From: Sphingobium_A sp965228065
Lineage (GTDB): Bacteria; Pseudomonadota; Alphaproteobacteria; Sphingomonadales; Sphingomonadaceae
Assembly: GCA_965228065.1 (NCBI GenBank)
Contig: OZ245788.1
Span: forward strand, 4,092,001-4,156,000
Reading direction: 5' to 3'
Length of the DNA stretch: 64,000 bases
Shown: piece after piece, positions 51,733-61,079 of the stretch
How positions within the stretch are numbered: position 1 is the first letter of the stretch
How the letters are laid out: the number at the start of each line of letters is the position of its first letter
Made by a program: the position numbers and the translations under genes
The notes under the pieces: model-generated
Seen by the model: the letters and a program-made list of their open reading frames with translations, nothing else
Database searches by the model: none
Told to the model about the DNA's origin: nothing

Positions 51733-53781
51733 ATGGCTTATCGCCTTGGCGTCGATGTGGGCGGCACGTTCACCGATCTGCTGCTGTTCGACAATGACGA
51801 TGGTGCATTCTGGCGGCACAAGACTCCGTCGACGCCGCACGACAGTTCGGTCGGGATCCTGACCGGGGTCGAGGCGATCTGCGAGGCGGCGGGGATATCG
51901 CCGGCCGAGATCGAATTCTTCCTGCACGGTACGACGGTCGCGACCAATGCGATGCTCGAGGGGAAGGGCGCGCGCGTCGGTCTGGTCACGACGCAGGGCT
52001 ATCGCCAGATCCTGCAGATCGCGCGCAGTTACGTGCCCGGTGGGCTCGCCGGCTGGATCGTCTGGCCCAAGCCCGAGCCGCTGGCGAAGCTGGAGGACAC
52101 AGTAGAGATCGCAGGGCGGATGGACGCCCGGGGCCATGAAGTGCGCCCGATCGACGATGCCGATATCCGCGCCGCGCTGGAGATGCTGAAGCACCAGGGT
52201 GTCGAAGCGCTGACTGTCAGCCTGATCAATGCCTATCTGAACGGCGCGCATGAGCGCCGCGTTGCCGAACTGGCGGCAGAGATCATGCCCGATGTGCCGG
52301 TATCGCTGAGCCATGTCGTGCTGCCAGAGATGCAGGAGTACGAGCGCACGCTCACCACGGTCGCCAATGCGGCGGTGCGGCCGATCGTCGGCAATTATGT
52401 CCGCAACCTGCGATCGAAACTGCGTGGCGCGGGCATGGCGGGCAGCCTGTCCTTGCTGCGATCCGATGGCGGGCTGATGTCGTCGGAAAAGTCCGAAGAA
52501 CACCCCGTCTCGCTGCTGATGTCCGGCCCCGCCGGTGGCGTCACCGGCGCGCTGTGGGTTGGTCGGCATGCCGGCATCCGCAATATCCTGACGCTCGACG
52601 TCGGCGGCACCTCGACCGACGTTGCGTTGATCGAGGATCTCGATCCGCGCCGCGTGCGAACGACCGAGGTCGGCCATCTTGCGGTGCGCGCATCCTCGCT
52701 CGATGTGAAGACGGTGGGGGCCGGCGGCGGATCGATCGCCTATGTGCCCGAACTGACTGGCGCGCTGCGTGTGGGCCCGCAATCGGCAGGCGCGGTGCCT
52801 GGGCCGGTTTCCTACGGCAAGGGCGGGACCTTGCCGACCGTGACCGACGCCAATGTCGTGCTGGGGTATCTGCCCGAGGCGCTGCTTGGCGGGACCTTCA
52901 CGCTCGATCGTGCGGGTGCGAAGGCAGCGGTGCAGACGATCGCCGACCGGCTGGGTATCGGCCTGATGGAGGCCGCGCGCGGCATCATCGATATCGTCAA
53001 CGAGAATATGTTCGGCGCATTGCGCATGATCTCTGTCCAGCAGGGGTACGACCCGCGCCATTTCGCGCTGATGGGTTTTGGCGGGGCGGGGCCGCTTCAC
53101 GTCAACGCGGTCGCGCGTCTGATGGGCAGCTGGCCGGCCATCTCGCCAGTGTCTCCGGGCGTGCTGTGCGCGCTGGGCGACGCGACGACGCGGATGCGGA
53201 CCGAAACCGCGCGCAGCTTCTCCAAACGGTTCAGCGACACCGGCGAAGCCGAAGTGCGCGCCATCCTGGAAGACATGGCGGCGCAGACCCGGGCGGAGCT
53301 TGTCGCGGAAGGCATAAGCGATGGCGACATCACTTCACTGTTCGAGATCGACGTCCGCTACGAGGGGCAGGCGTTCGAAGTGCCGCTGGCGATCGATGCC
53401 GAAACGCTTGCGCGCGACGGCCTGGCTGGCATCACCGCGCGCTTCGACGACGAGCATCTGCGGTTGTTTACTTTCAATATGGAATCGGCGCACGAGCTGG
53501 TGAATTTGCGCGCCGTGGCGCTCGGGCCTGCGCTCGACCTGCCAGCGCCTGCGCTGCCAGAAGGAGACGGCAATCCGATTGCCGCGAAACTGCGTGACCA
53601 TGAATTGTGGAGCGACGGGGCAATGCGGCCGGCGGTGATCTACGACCGTGCGAAGCTGCGCGCGAAGGACGTCATTCCAGGCCCGGCGATCGTCATCGAG
53701 ATGGACTCGACGACGCTGATCGAGGGCGGCTGCGTCGGCACCGTCGACACGCTCGGCAACATCCTGATCAACCCGGCCTGA
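51733..53781 (+). CDS. Hydantoinase/5-oxoprolinase family subunit A (HyuA)
   Basis: 682 residues. N-terminal actin-like ATPase 'YRLGVDVGGTFTDLLLFD' followed by 'FLHGTTVATNAMLEGKGARVGLVTTQGY' (in part), and later 'LSLLRSDGGLMSS' and 'LTLDVGGTSTDVALI'. These are hallmarks of ATP-dependent N-methylhydantoinase/5-oxoprolinase/acetone carboxylase subunits, which activate a cyclic amide or ketone with ATP. It pairs with subunit B, which starts 11 bases after its stop codon. Confidence 0.93.
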   Translation: MAYRLGVDVGGTFTDLLLFDNDDGAFWRHKTPSTPHDSSVGILTGVEAICEAAGISPAEIEFFLHGTTVATNAMLEGKGARVGLVTTQGYRQILQIARSYVPGGLAGWIVWPKPEPLAKLEDTVEIAGRMDARGHEVRPIDDADIRAALEMLKHQGVEALTVSLINAYLNGAHERRVAELAAEIMPDVPVSLSHVVLPEMQEYERTLTTVANAAVRPIVGNYVRNLRSKLRGAGMAGSLSLLRSDGGLMSSEKSEEHPVSLLMSGPAGGVTGALWVGRHAGIRNILTLDVGGTSTDVALIEDLDPRRVRTTEVGHLAVRASSLDVKTVGAGGGSIAYVPELTGALRVGPQSAGAVPGPVSYGKGGTLPTVTDANVVLGYLPEALLGGTFTLDRAGAKAAVQTIADRLGIGLMEAARGIIDIVNENMFGALRMISVQQGYDPRHFALMGFGGAGPLHVNAVARLMGSWPAISPVSPGVLCALGDATTRMRTETARSFSKRFSDTGEAEVRAILEDMAAQTRAELVAEGISDGDITSLFEIDVRYEGQAFEVPLAIDAETLARDGLAGITARFDDEHLRLFTFNMESAHELVNLRAVALGPALDLPAPALPEGDGNPIAAKLRDHELWSDGAMRPAVIYDRAKLRAKDVIPGPAIVIEMDSTTLIEGGCVGTVDTLGNILINPA

Positions 53782-53792
53782 AGGAAAACCCG

Positions 53793-55685
53793 ATGACCGC
53801 GACAATCCGTCAGACCAACGACGCGCCGTTCCGGACGGTCCCGATCGACCCCGTCACGCTGGAGGTGATCGAGAATGCGTTGCGCAATGCCCGGATCGAG
53901 ATGGATGCGACACTGGTACGCACCGCCATGTCACCGGGCATCCGCGAACAGGGGGATGCGTTCCCGCTGATCGCAGACCATGAAGGCCGGATGATCGTGG
54001 GCCAGTTCGGCTCGTTCATCGGCGGCTTCCTCAATGGTTACGAGGGCACGGTCGAGGAGGGCGACATGTTCCTGCTGTCGGATCCCTATTCGGTGCAGGG
54101 CGCTGTCAGCCATTCGAACGACTGGCTGGTGCTGTTGCCGGTGTTCAAGGACGGCCGTCTGCTCGCCTATACCGCGATGTTCGGCCACCAGTCCGATATT
54201 GGCGGGAAGGTGGCCGGATCGATGCCGATCGACGCGCATTCGATCTTCGAGGAAGGCGTGCGTATTCCGCCGGTGAAGATCTGGAAACAGGGCGTCCATA
54301 ACGAGGATGTCATCAAGCTGATCATGCACCAGACGCGCAAGCCGGACTGGTGCACCGCCGATCTCAACGCGCTGATCGCATCGTGCCGGGTTGCCGCGCG
54401 GCGCGTGATCGAACTCAGCGACCGGTTCGGCGACGATCTCTATGTGTCCGCCACGCAGGAACTGCTCGCGCGCAACCATCGTGCGATGGCGCAGCTCATC
54501 CTCGCCTCGGTCAGCGAAACCCCCGTCAGCTTCGAGGATTATATCTGCGACGACGGCATGGGGTTCGGACCATACCGGATCCGCTGCACGATGCGCCGCG
54601 AGGGCGGGCGGGTGATCCTGGATTTCGACGGCACCGATCCGCAGTCCGACGCATCGATCAATTTCTATCTGAACGAGAACATGTTCAAGATGTTCTTCGG
54701 CATTTACATGATCATGGTCTTCGATCCTCAGATCCTGTTCAATGACGGTTTCTACGATCTGATCGACGTTCGCATCCCCGCCGGGTCACTGTTGAAGCCG
54801 AATTTCCCGGCAGCACTTTCCGGACGGACGCATGCGCTGGGCCGCATCTTCGACATATTGGGCGGCCTGCTTGGCCAGAAGACGCCGGAGTTCCTGAATG
54901 CCGCCGGTTTCTCGTCGAGCCCGCATCTCTTCTATTCCGGCGTGGCCGGCGACGGGCAATGGTTCCAGCTGTTCCAGATCGGCTTTGGCGGCATTCCCGG
55001 GCGCCCGATGGGCGATGGCCCCGATGGCCATTCGCTGTGGCCGGGCTTCACCAACGTGCCGAATGAATTCCTCGAACGCTATTTCCCGATGCGTATCGAA
55101 CGCTACGAAACCGCGCCGGATTCGGGCGGAGCGGGCCTGCATCGCGGCGGCAACGGCATCCACATGACCTATCGTTTCCTCGAACCCGGCGTGATCGCCA
55201 TCCATGACGATCGCTGGTTCGTGCCGCCATGGGGCGTCAATGGCGGACAGCCGGGCGCGCGGGCGCGGAAAATCCTCGAAAAACCCGATGGTTCGCAAAC
55301 CGTGGTCGCCAACAAGCTCGAGCAATTGCCGGTCGAAGCGGGCGATCAACTCCACTTCATCACCTGGGGTGGGGGCGGGTGGGGCGACCCGCTCGATCGC
55401 GATCCCGAACTGGTGGCGCGTGAGGTCACGCAGGGGCTGGTCACGGCCAAGGGCGCGGAGCGCTATGGCGTGGTGCTGAACGACGGTGCCGTCGATGTCG
55501 CCGCCACCGCCGCGCTGCGCGATGCCATTCGTGGTCGACGCGACGGCGCATTGCCGATCTTCGACTTCGGGCCGGACATCGAGACGCTGCGCGCCAATTG
55601 CGAAGCCGAAACCGGGCTACCCGCCCCAAAACAGCCGGTCTGGCGATCGGCCACCTCTGCCGAGCGGCCGGGAGCCATGCAATGA
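53793..55685 (+). CDS. Hydantoinase/5-oxoprolinase family subunit B (HyuB)
   Basis: 630 residues from the ATG at 53793, preceded by AAGGAAAA. Typical HyuB features: 'DPVTLEVIENALRNARIEMDATLVRTAMSP' (in part), 'GHQSDIGGKVAGS' with the metal-binding 'H.SDIGG', 'TPGGGGWGDP'-like 'WGGGGWGDPLDRDP' near the end. Together with HyuA it forms the hydrolase that opens a lactam or hydantoin ring in an ATP-dependent manner. The CoA transferase ATG overlaps its stop (ATGA). Confidence 0.93.
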   Translation: MTATIRQTNDAPFRTVPIDPVTLEVIENALRNARIEMDATLVRTAMSPGIREQGDAFPLIADHEGRMIVGQFGSFIGGFLNGYEGTVEEGDMFLLSDPYSVQGAVSHSNDWLVLLPVFKDGRLLAYTAMFGHQSDIGGKVAGSMPIDAHSIFEEGVRIPPVKIWKQGVHNEDVIKLIMHQTRKPDWCTADLNALIASCRVAARRVIELSDRFGDDLYVSATQELLARNHRAMAQLILASVSETPVSFEDYICDDGMGFGPYRIRCTMRREGGRVILDFDGTDPQSDASINFYLNENMFKMFFGIYMIMVFDPQILFNDGFYDLIDVRIPAGSLLKPNFPAALSGRTHALGRIFDILGGLLGQKTPEFLNAAGFSSSPHLFYSGVAGDGQWFQLFQIGFGGIPGRPMGDGPDGHSLWPGFTNVPNEFLERYFPMRIERYETAPDSGGAGLHRGGNGIHMTYRFLEPGVIAIHDDRWFVPPWGVNGGQPGARARKILEKPDGSQTVVANKLEQLPVEAGDQLHFITWGGGGWGDPLDRDPELVAREVTQGLVTAKGAERYGVVLNDGAVDVAATAALRDAIRGRRDGALPIFDFGPDIETLRANCEAETGLPAPKQPVWRSATSAERPGAMQ

Positions 55686-56875
55686 CGGAGGCACAAGGCG
55701 CGCTGGCGGGCATTCGCGTGATAGAACTCGGCCAACTCATTGCCGGCCCGTTCTGCGGACAATTGCTCGGCGACATGGGCGCGGAGGTGATCAAGGTCGA
55801 ACCGCCCGGTGTCGGCGATCCGATGCGGGCCTGGGGGCGGGGCGACCATCAGCTCTGGTGGGAAGTCGTCGCGCGCAACAAGAAATCGGTCTCCGCCAAT
55901 CTGCGTGTGCCCGAAGGGCAGGCGATCGTTCGCAGTCTGGCCGCGACGGCGGACATATTGATCGAGAATTTCAAACCGGGCACGATGGAGAAATGGGGAT
56001 TGCCCCCTGAAGTGCTGCACGCAATCAACCCGCGGCTGATCATCGTACGCGTGTCGGGCTATGGCCAGACCGGTCCCTATTCCGGCCGTGCCGGGTTCGG
56101 CGGCATTGGCGAGGCGATGGGCGGCTGGCGCCATATCGTCGGCGATCCCGATCGTGCGCCATCGCGCATGGGGATCTCGATCGGCGACAGCCTCGCCGCC
56201 ACCTATGGCTGCATGGGGGCGCTGGCGGCACTGCATGCGCGCGAACGCACCGGCAAGGGGCAGATCGTCGATTCCGCGCTGTACGAAGCGGTGCTGCAGG
56301 TGATGGAAAGCCTCGTCCCTGAATATCAGGTTTCGGGTTATCTCCGCGAACGGTCTGGCTCGATCCTGCCGGGCATCGCGCCCTCGAACGTCTATAAATG
56401 CGCCGACGGCGACTATCTGATCGGCGGCAATCAGGACGCGGTGTTCGCACGACTGTGCCGGGCGATGGGCGAACCGGAGCTGGCGAGCGATCCACGTTTC
56501 GTCGACCATGTGTCGCGCGGGCGCAACCAGACCGAGCTGGACCGGCTGATCGAAGTCTGGACCAGCAAGCACAGCGTCGCCGAGGTCGAAGCCGCGATGA
56601 TCGAGCACAGCATTCCCGCGGGCAAGATCTATCGCGCGCCCGAAATGCTCGCCGACCCGCATTTTGCCGCACGCGAAGCGCTGGTCGATGTCGAGACGAC
56701 GCGCTGGGGAACGGTGACGATGCAGAACAGCTTTCCCAAGCTCTCGGATACGCCCGGCTCGATCCGATCGCCCGCGCCGGCGACGGTCGGGCAGGACAAT
56801 GCGGCAGTCTATGGCGCGTTGCTTGGCATGGACGATGCAGAACTCGACCGGCTGCGTGCGACGGGGGCGATCTGA
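55682..56875 (+). CDS. CaiB/BaiF family CoA-transferase
   Basis: 397 residues. Family III CoA-transferase signatures: 'GIRVIELGQLIAGPFCGQLLGDMGAEVIKVEPPGVGDPMR' (in part), 'RNKKSVSANLR', 'IENFKPGTMEKWGL', and the catalytic Asp in 'MGISIGDSLAATYG'. It would transfer CoA between a carboxylic acid and a donor, fitting downstream retro-aldol cleavage by the HMGL-like enzyme. It overlaps subunit B by four bases and is followed by the hydrolase gene after two bases. Confidence 0.93.
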   Translation: MTEAQGALAGIRVIELGQLIAGPFCGQLLGDMGAEVIKVEPPGVGDPMRAWGRGDHQLWWEVVARNKKSVSANLRVPEGQAIVRSLAATADILIENFKPGTMEKWGLPPEVLHAINPRLIIVRVSGYGQTGPYSGRAGFGGIGEAMGGWRHIVGDPDRAPSRMGISIGDSLAATYGCMGALAALHARERTGKGQIVDSALYEAVLQVMESLVPEYQVSGYLRERSGSILPGIAPSNVYKCADGDYLIGGNQDAVFARLCRAMGEPELASDPRFVDHVSRGRNQTELDRLIEVWTSKHSVAEVEAAMIEHSIPAGKIYRAPEMLADPHFAAREALVDVETTRWGTVTMQNSFPKLSDTPGSIRSPAPATVGQDNAAVYGALLGMDDAELDRLRATGAI

Positions 56876-56877
56876 CG

Positions 56878-57507
56878 ATGGCCGGTGCAACGCTCGAGCA
56901 GAATTATGCCGGCGCCTTTGACGGCACGCTGGTCCCGGGCGGGCGCCCGGCGCTGCTGATCGTCGATATGGTCATGGCCTATCTGACGCCCGGATCGCCA
57001 TTGGCGCTCGACGGCGCCGCGGCACTCGGCTCGGCGGCACGCCTGGCGGATGTCGCGCGCGGTGCGGGGGTACCGGTGATCTTCACCAATGTCGTCTACC
57101 GCGCCGGTGGCCGTGACGGCGGCCTGTTCTATCGCAAGGTGCCGGCGCTCAAGGTGTTTCAGGAAGGCTCGATCCTGGGCGAATTTCCCGCGACGCTGCG
57201 GCCGAACGCGGACGAACTGGTCGTGACCAAACAATATGCCTCCGCCTTTTTCGGCACGTCGCTGGCGTCGACGTTGCGCGCGCTCGATATCGACACGCTG
57301 CTGATCGCGGGCTTCTCCACATCGGGATGTGTGCGCGCGACCGCGCTCGACGCACTGCAGAGCGGCTTTGCCCCCTTCGTCGTCCGCGATGCCTGTGCCG
57401 ATCGTCATGCGTCTCCGCACGAAGCCAATCTGTTCGATCTCCAGGCCAAATATGCCGAAGTCATCGACGAAGCCGCAGCCGCGGGGATGTTGACGCCCCC
57501 GCGCTGA
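56878..57507 (+). CDS. Isochorismatase-like cysteine hydrolase
   Basis: 209 residues with the family triad: D30 ('LLIVDMVMAY'), K118 ('VVTKQYAS') and C151 ('GFSTSGCVRATA'). The family includes N-carbamoylsarcosine amidohydrolase, nicotinamidase and isochorismatase. N-carbamoylsarcosine amidase acts immediately after an ATP-dependent N-methylhydantoinase in creatinine breakdown, so a carbamoyl-amide product of HyuAB is an attractive substrate here. Last gene of the run; convergent with the Hsp70-like gene. Confidence 0.9.
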   Translation: MAGATLEQNYAGAFDGTLVPGGRPALLIVDMVMAYLTPGSPLALDGAAALGSAARLADVARGAGVPVIFTNVVYRAGGRDGGLFYRKVPALKVFQEGSILGEFPATLRPNADELVVTKQYASAFFGTSLASTLRALDIDTLLIAGFSTSGCVRATALDALQSGFAPFVVRDACADRHASPHEANLFDLQAKYAEVIDEAAAAGMLTPPR

Positions 57508-57516
57508 TACGGCCGC

Positions 57517-58824
57517 TCAGCTCGACCAGGGCGCCAGATCCTCCTCCTGCGCGATCAGCGCCAGGCCATGCGCGATCGAGGTGAGTTCGCCGCCGCTCAT
57601 GATTGCCTCGGCACCAAAACGCCGCGTGAAGATGGCGCGGACGATCGGGGTGAGCGAGGTTCCACCGGTCAGGAAGACGCGGTCGATCTCGCTTTCGGTC
57701 GTTCCGGCAGCCGCCAGCGCGCGATCGAGCGTCGCCTCGATATTGGCGACGTCCTCCGCCACCCAGCTTTCGAATGCCGCGCGGGTAACGTCGGCCTCGA
57801 TCTCCAGCCCCGCACCCGAGAAATGGAAATGGGCGTCTTCATTTTCGGACAAGGCGCGTTTCAGCTGACCGACGGCGTCGTAGAGCGGATAGCCGAGCTC
57901 ATTCTCGATCACCGCGATCATCCGGCCGATCGCGTCGCCATCGATCGCGCTGCGCTGCAGCCGACGCAGTTCTTCGAGCGTGCGGCGATTGCGCATCAGT
58001 GCCAGGCGCGACCAGTCCGCAAAATCGGCGAAATAGCCGCGCGGGATTTCCAGAGTCTTGCCGAACGAGTGATATGATCCGCCCTTGCCGAGCAGGGGCA
58101 GGACGAGCCGGTCGATGATGCGATAGTCGAACCGGTCACCGGCGATCCCGATACCGGCATGGCCCAGCGGCACGCAGCGCCGGGCCGCACCGGGCTCTGC
58201 CACCTCGACGATCGAAAAGTCGCTGGTGCCGCCGCCGAAATCGGCCACCAGCAGTCGCGCGGGCTCGGTCAGTTGCGAGGCATGGCCGAACGCCGCGCCG
58301 AGCGGTTCGTAAACATAATGGATCTCGGTGCCGAAGCCCGCGAACATCGCGTCGTAGCGCTGGCGGGCAAGCGCGGGATCGGGCCGTGCGCCCGCATATT
58401 CGACCGGGCGGCCGATCACCACGCGCTGCGGCCGGGGATCGAGCCTGCCACCGGCATGCGCGACAAACCGGTCGAGGAACAACTGCCCGAGATCCTCGAA
58501 GCGGAAACGCTTTTCGAACACCGAGGCGCTTTCAAAGCTTGCACTGGCCGCGACCGATTTGAACGACTGCAGGAACCGGCTGTCCTGCGGATAGGCAAGA
58601 TATTCGGAGATCGCCCACGGGCCGGCCTCCGAAGCCACGCCGCCGCGGACGTCGTCATCATGCCAGAAGCACAGCGCCGAGCGAAACACCGCGTCCGCGC
58701 CGGCGCCATCCGGGCCGTCGAATGCGATCAGGTCGGTCGCGCCGTTCGTCCCCGCAATCGCGGCGACACTGTTGGTCGTGCCGAAGTCCAGCCCAAGGGC
58801 GGAACCGGCGAAGTCGGTTTTCAT
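57517..58824 (-). CDS. Hsp70 family (YegD-like) protein
   Basis: 435 residues from the ATG at 58824 (GGAGA upstream). Actin-like ATPase signatures: 'LGLDFGTTNSVAAI' (N-terminus), 'LLVADFGGGTSDFSIVEV', 'VFLTGGTSLTPIV' (C-terminal half). It lacks the substrate-binding beta-domain of DnaK, as in YegD. Role unknown; it is monocistronic and separates the catabolic operon from the beta-lactamase-fold gene. Confidence 0.9.
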   Translation of the reverse strand: MKTDFAGSALGLDFGTTNSVAAIAGTNGATDLIAFDGPDGAGADAVFRSALCFWHDDDVRGGVASEAGPWAISEYLAYPQDSRFLQSFKSVAASASFESASVFEKRFRFEDLGQLFLDRFVAHAGGRLDPRPQRVVIGRPVEYAGARPDPALARQRYDAMFAGFGTEIHYVYEPLGAAFGHASQLTEPARLLVADFGGGTSDFSIVEVAEPGAARRCVPLGHAGIGIAGDRFDYRIIDRLVLPLLGKGGSYHSFGKTLEIPRGYFADFADWSRLALMRNRRTLEELRRLQRSAIDGDAIGRMIAVIENELGYPLYDAVGQLKRALSENEDAHFHFSGAGLEIEADVTRAAFESWVAEDVANIEATLDRALAAAGTTESEIDRVFLTGGTSLTPIVRAIFTRRFGAEAIMSGGELTSIAHGLALIAQEEDLAPWSS

Positions 58825-59006
58825 GCTATCTCCAAATCGGCGCATCGTTTGCCGGCGCCACGCGGCCCTATGGCGATGACAGCGGGTGGAGCGCAAGCGC
58901 AGAGCGTCATGACGATGCCCTGCTAATGGCTTGACATTCTCCAGATCGAGACTGACCATCCTGATCTGAAAAAAATCCGAACTACGGAAAAAAGGGGGCG
59001 AGGGAT

Positions 59007-60962
59007 ATGTTGAAACGATTATTGGGTAGCCTTGCGGTTGTTGCCGCTGTCGGCGGCGCCGTCGTCGCGCAGGTTCCGGATGCAAAGCCGAAAGCGGCAG
59101 CCGATGCGCAGAGTTCGCCGGCGACGCTGCCCGCGACACCGGAGACCGGCAACCTCAACAAGACCGACGTCGATGCCTGGCTCGACGGATTCATGCCCTA
59201 CGCCCTCCAGCGCGGCGATGTCGCCGGCGCGGTCGTGCTGGTCGTCAAGGACGGCCAGGTCCTAACGCAGAAGGGTTATGGCTATGCCGATCTGAAATCG
59301 AAGCGGAAGGTCGATCCCGAGACCACGATGTTCCGCCCCGGATCGATGTCGAAGCTGTTCACCTGGACCTCGATCATGCAGCTCGTCGAGCAGGGCAAGA
59401 TCGATCTCGACGCCGATGTGAACACCTATCTCGATTTCAAGATCCCTGCCTATCAGGGCAAGCCGATCACGATGCGGCAGATCATGAGCCATGCGGCCGG
59501 CTTCGAAGAAGCAAGCGGTGGGCTGATCGTTGATGCGCCGTTCCAATATCCCGCACTGGGCGACAAGCTGAAACAATGGATCCCGGCGCGTATCTTCCCG
59601 CCGGGCACGACGCCGGCCTATTCCAACTATGCGACCGGCCTTGCCGGCTATGTCGTGGCACGGGTGAGCGGCCAGCAGTTCGACGATTATCTGGACGCGC
59701 ATATCTTCCGTCCGCTGGGCATGAACCACACGACGATGCGCCAGCCGCTGCCTGCCAATCTCGCGGCGCAGATGGCCACCGGCTATGACAAGGCGTCGGG
59801 CAAGGCGAAACCGTACGAGATCGTCACCCTGCCGCCTGCCGGATCGGGTGCCGCGTCCGCGCCGGATATCGGCAAGTTCATGATCGCGCATCTGAACGAC
59901 GGTCAGGGGCTGCTGCGTCCCGAAACCGCCAGGCTGATGCACAATTCGCCGTTGCACGTCTTCCCCGGCGTGCCGGCCATGTCGCTGGGCTGGATCGAGG
60001 TGCTCAATCACGGTCCGCGTATCATCTCGCACGGCGGCGACACGCGCTGGTTCCACACCGGCATGTGGCTGATCCCCGAAAAGAAGGTCGGCTTCTATGT
60101 CTCGGTCAACAGCGCCGGCGCGAGCGGCGCGACGGGCGCGATCCGCGAAGTTCTGCTGTCAGAATTCATGAAACGCTATTTCCCGCAGCCGGAGGCGAAG
60201 TTCGCGCCGGTGAACAAGGAACAGGCGATCGCCGATGCGCGCGCGATGGAAGGCACCTATTATGCCAGCCGCCGCTTCGATTCCGGATTGCGCAAGGCCA
60301 CGACCTTCTTCCAGCAGTCGACCGTGACCGCAGGCCCCGATGGCGAGATCAAGTCGGAGAACTGGAAGAATACCGGCGGCGGACCCGACACATGGGTTCA
60401 TGCCGGCCCGCTATTGTGGCGCAATGCCGAAACCGGCGAGATGATGAGTGCCAAGGCAGAGAACGGCAAGGTGACGATGTTCGCGCAGAGCTTCCCGGCG
60501 TCTGCATCGATGCGCGTGCCATGGTATGAATCGACCAGCTGGATGCGTCCCGCGCTGATCGCCAGCCTTGTGGTCCTGCTGCTCGCAGCGCTCGCATGGC
60601 CGATGGGCTGGGTGCAGCGGCGCTATTATGGTGCGCAGCGGCCCGCTGCCACCGGGCGTGTCCTGGCTGTCCAGCGTTCGGTTGCCGGCCTGTCCGCTGC
60701 CACATTGGTCCTGATGGGGCTCTGGTTCAATTTCGTCACGAACCTGCAGCTCCAGACCTTCGGCCTCAATGTCACGCTGATGCAGCTTGCGACGATCATC
60801 CTGGCGCCCGGCCTGTTCGGCTTTGCGCTCTGGCGTCTGTGGCTGGCGCTGAAGGCGAAGGGCACGCTCTCGATCGCATGGAGCGCGGCAATCGCTTTGT
60901 CTGCGTTGATCGTGCTGTGGGGCAGCCTGGTGTTCCACCTGCTCCATCTCGGCCTGGAATAG
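59007..60962 (+). CDS. Serine hydrolase, class C beta-lactamase fold, with membrane tail
   Basis: 651 residues. Signal peptide ('LLGSLAVVAAVGGAVVAQ'). Catalytic 'SMSK' in 'RPGSMSKLFTW' and the YxN motif 'YSNYATGL', with the third motif 'HGG' in 'IISHGGDTRW'. The N-terminal 450 residues are a beta-lactamase/DD-peptidase/esterase type domain facing the periplasm; the last 130 residues hold four transmembrane helices ('ALIASLVVLLLAALAWPMGW', 'SAATLVLMGLWFNFV', 'ATIILAPGLFGFALWRLWL', 'AAIALSALIVLWGSLVFHLL'). Such membrane-anchored serine hydrolases are esterases or peptidases more often than true beta-lactamases. Confidence 0.9.
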   Translation: MLKRLLGSLAVVAAVGGAVVAQVPDAKPKAAADAQSSPATLPATPETGNLNKTDVDAWLDGFMPYALQRGDVAGAVVLVVKDGQVLTQKGYGYADLKSKRKVDPETTMFRPGSMSKLFTWTSIMQLVEQGKIDLDADVNTYLDFKIPAYQGKPITMRQIMSHAAGFEEASGGLIVDAPFQYPALGDKLKQWIPARIFPPGTTPAYSNYATGLAGYVVARVSGQQFDDYLDAHIFRPLGMNHTTMRQPLPANLAAQMATGYDKASGKAKPYEIVTLPPAGSGAASAPDIGKFMIAHLNDGQGLLRPETARLMHNSPLHVFPGVPAMSLGWIEVLNHGPRIISHGGDTRWFHTGMWLIPEKKVGFYVSVNSAGASGATGAIREVLLSEFMKRYFPQPEAKFAPVNKEQAIADARAMEGTYYASRRFDSGLRKATTFFQQSTVTAGPDGEIKSENWKNTGGGPDTWVHAGPLLWRNAETGEMMSAKAENGKVTMFAQSFPASASMRVPWYESTSWMRPALIASLVVLLLAALAWPMGWVQRRYYGAQRPAATGRVLAVQRSVAGLSAATLVLMGLWFNFVTNLQLQTFGLNVTLMQLATIILAPGLFGFALWRLWLALKAKGTLSIAWSAAIALSALIVLWGSLVFHLLHLGLE

Positions 60963-60974
60963 GCTGATTGCTCG

Positions 60975-61006
60975 GGGAAGGGGCGTGGGAAACCGCGCCT
61001 CTTCCC
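60975..61006 (+). terminator. Terminator hairpin after the serine hydrolase
   Basis: A 14-bp stem (GGGAAGGGGCGTGG at 60975-60988 with 60993-61006; 12 Watson-Crick pairs plus two G-U) closes a GAAA loop 12 bases past the stop codon. No long U-tract, but the stem is strong and well placed. Confidence 0.65.
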
Positions 61007-61051
61007 TGATACCGATTATTCTTCTTCGCATTCAGTGATCAGAAAAGCGAG

Positions 61052-61071
61052 ATTCCTGCATTCGCAGGAAT
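61052..61071. repeat. Short REP-like hairpin between convergent genes
   Basis: ATTCCTGC-ATTC-GCAGGAAT is a perfect 8-bp stem followed by GACGGGG. It resembles one half of the sphingomonad 'attcctgc...gcaggaatgacg' intergenic repeats. It lies 9 bases before the AraC gene stop and may also serve as its terminator. Confidence 0.5.
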
Positions 61072-61079
61072 GACGGGGC

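Noticed and set aside
58925..58960. TTGACA near 58931 as a sigma70 promoter for the serine hydrolase
   Set aside because: At 17 bases spacing the -10 hexamer matches only 3 of 6 positions; too weak to call.
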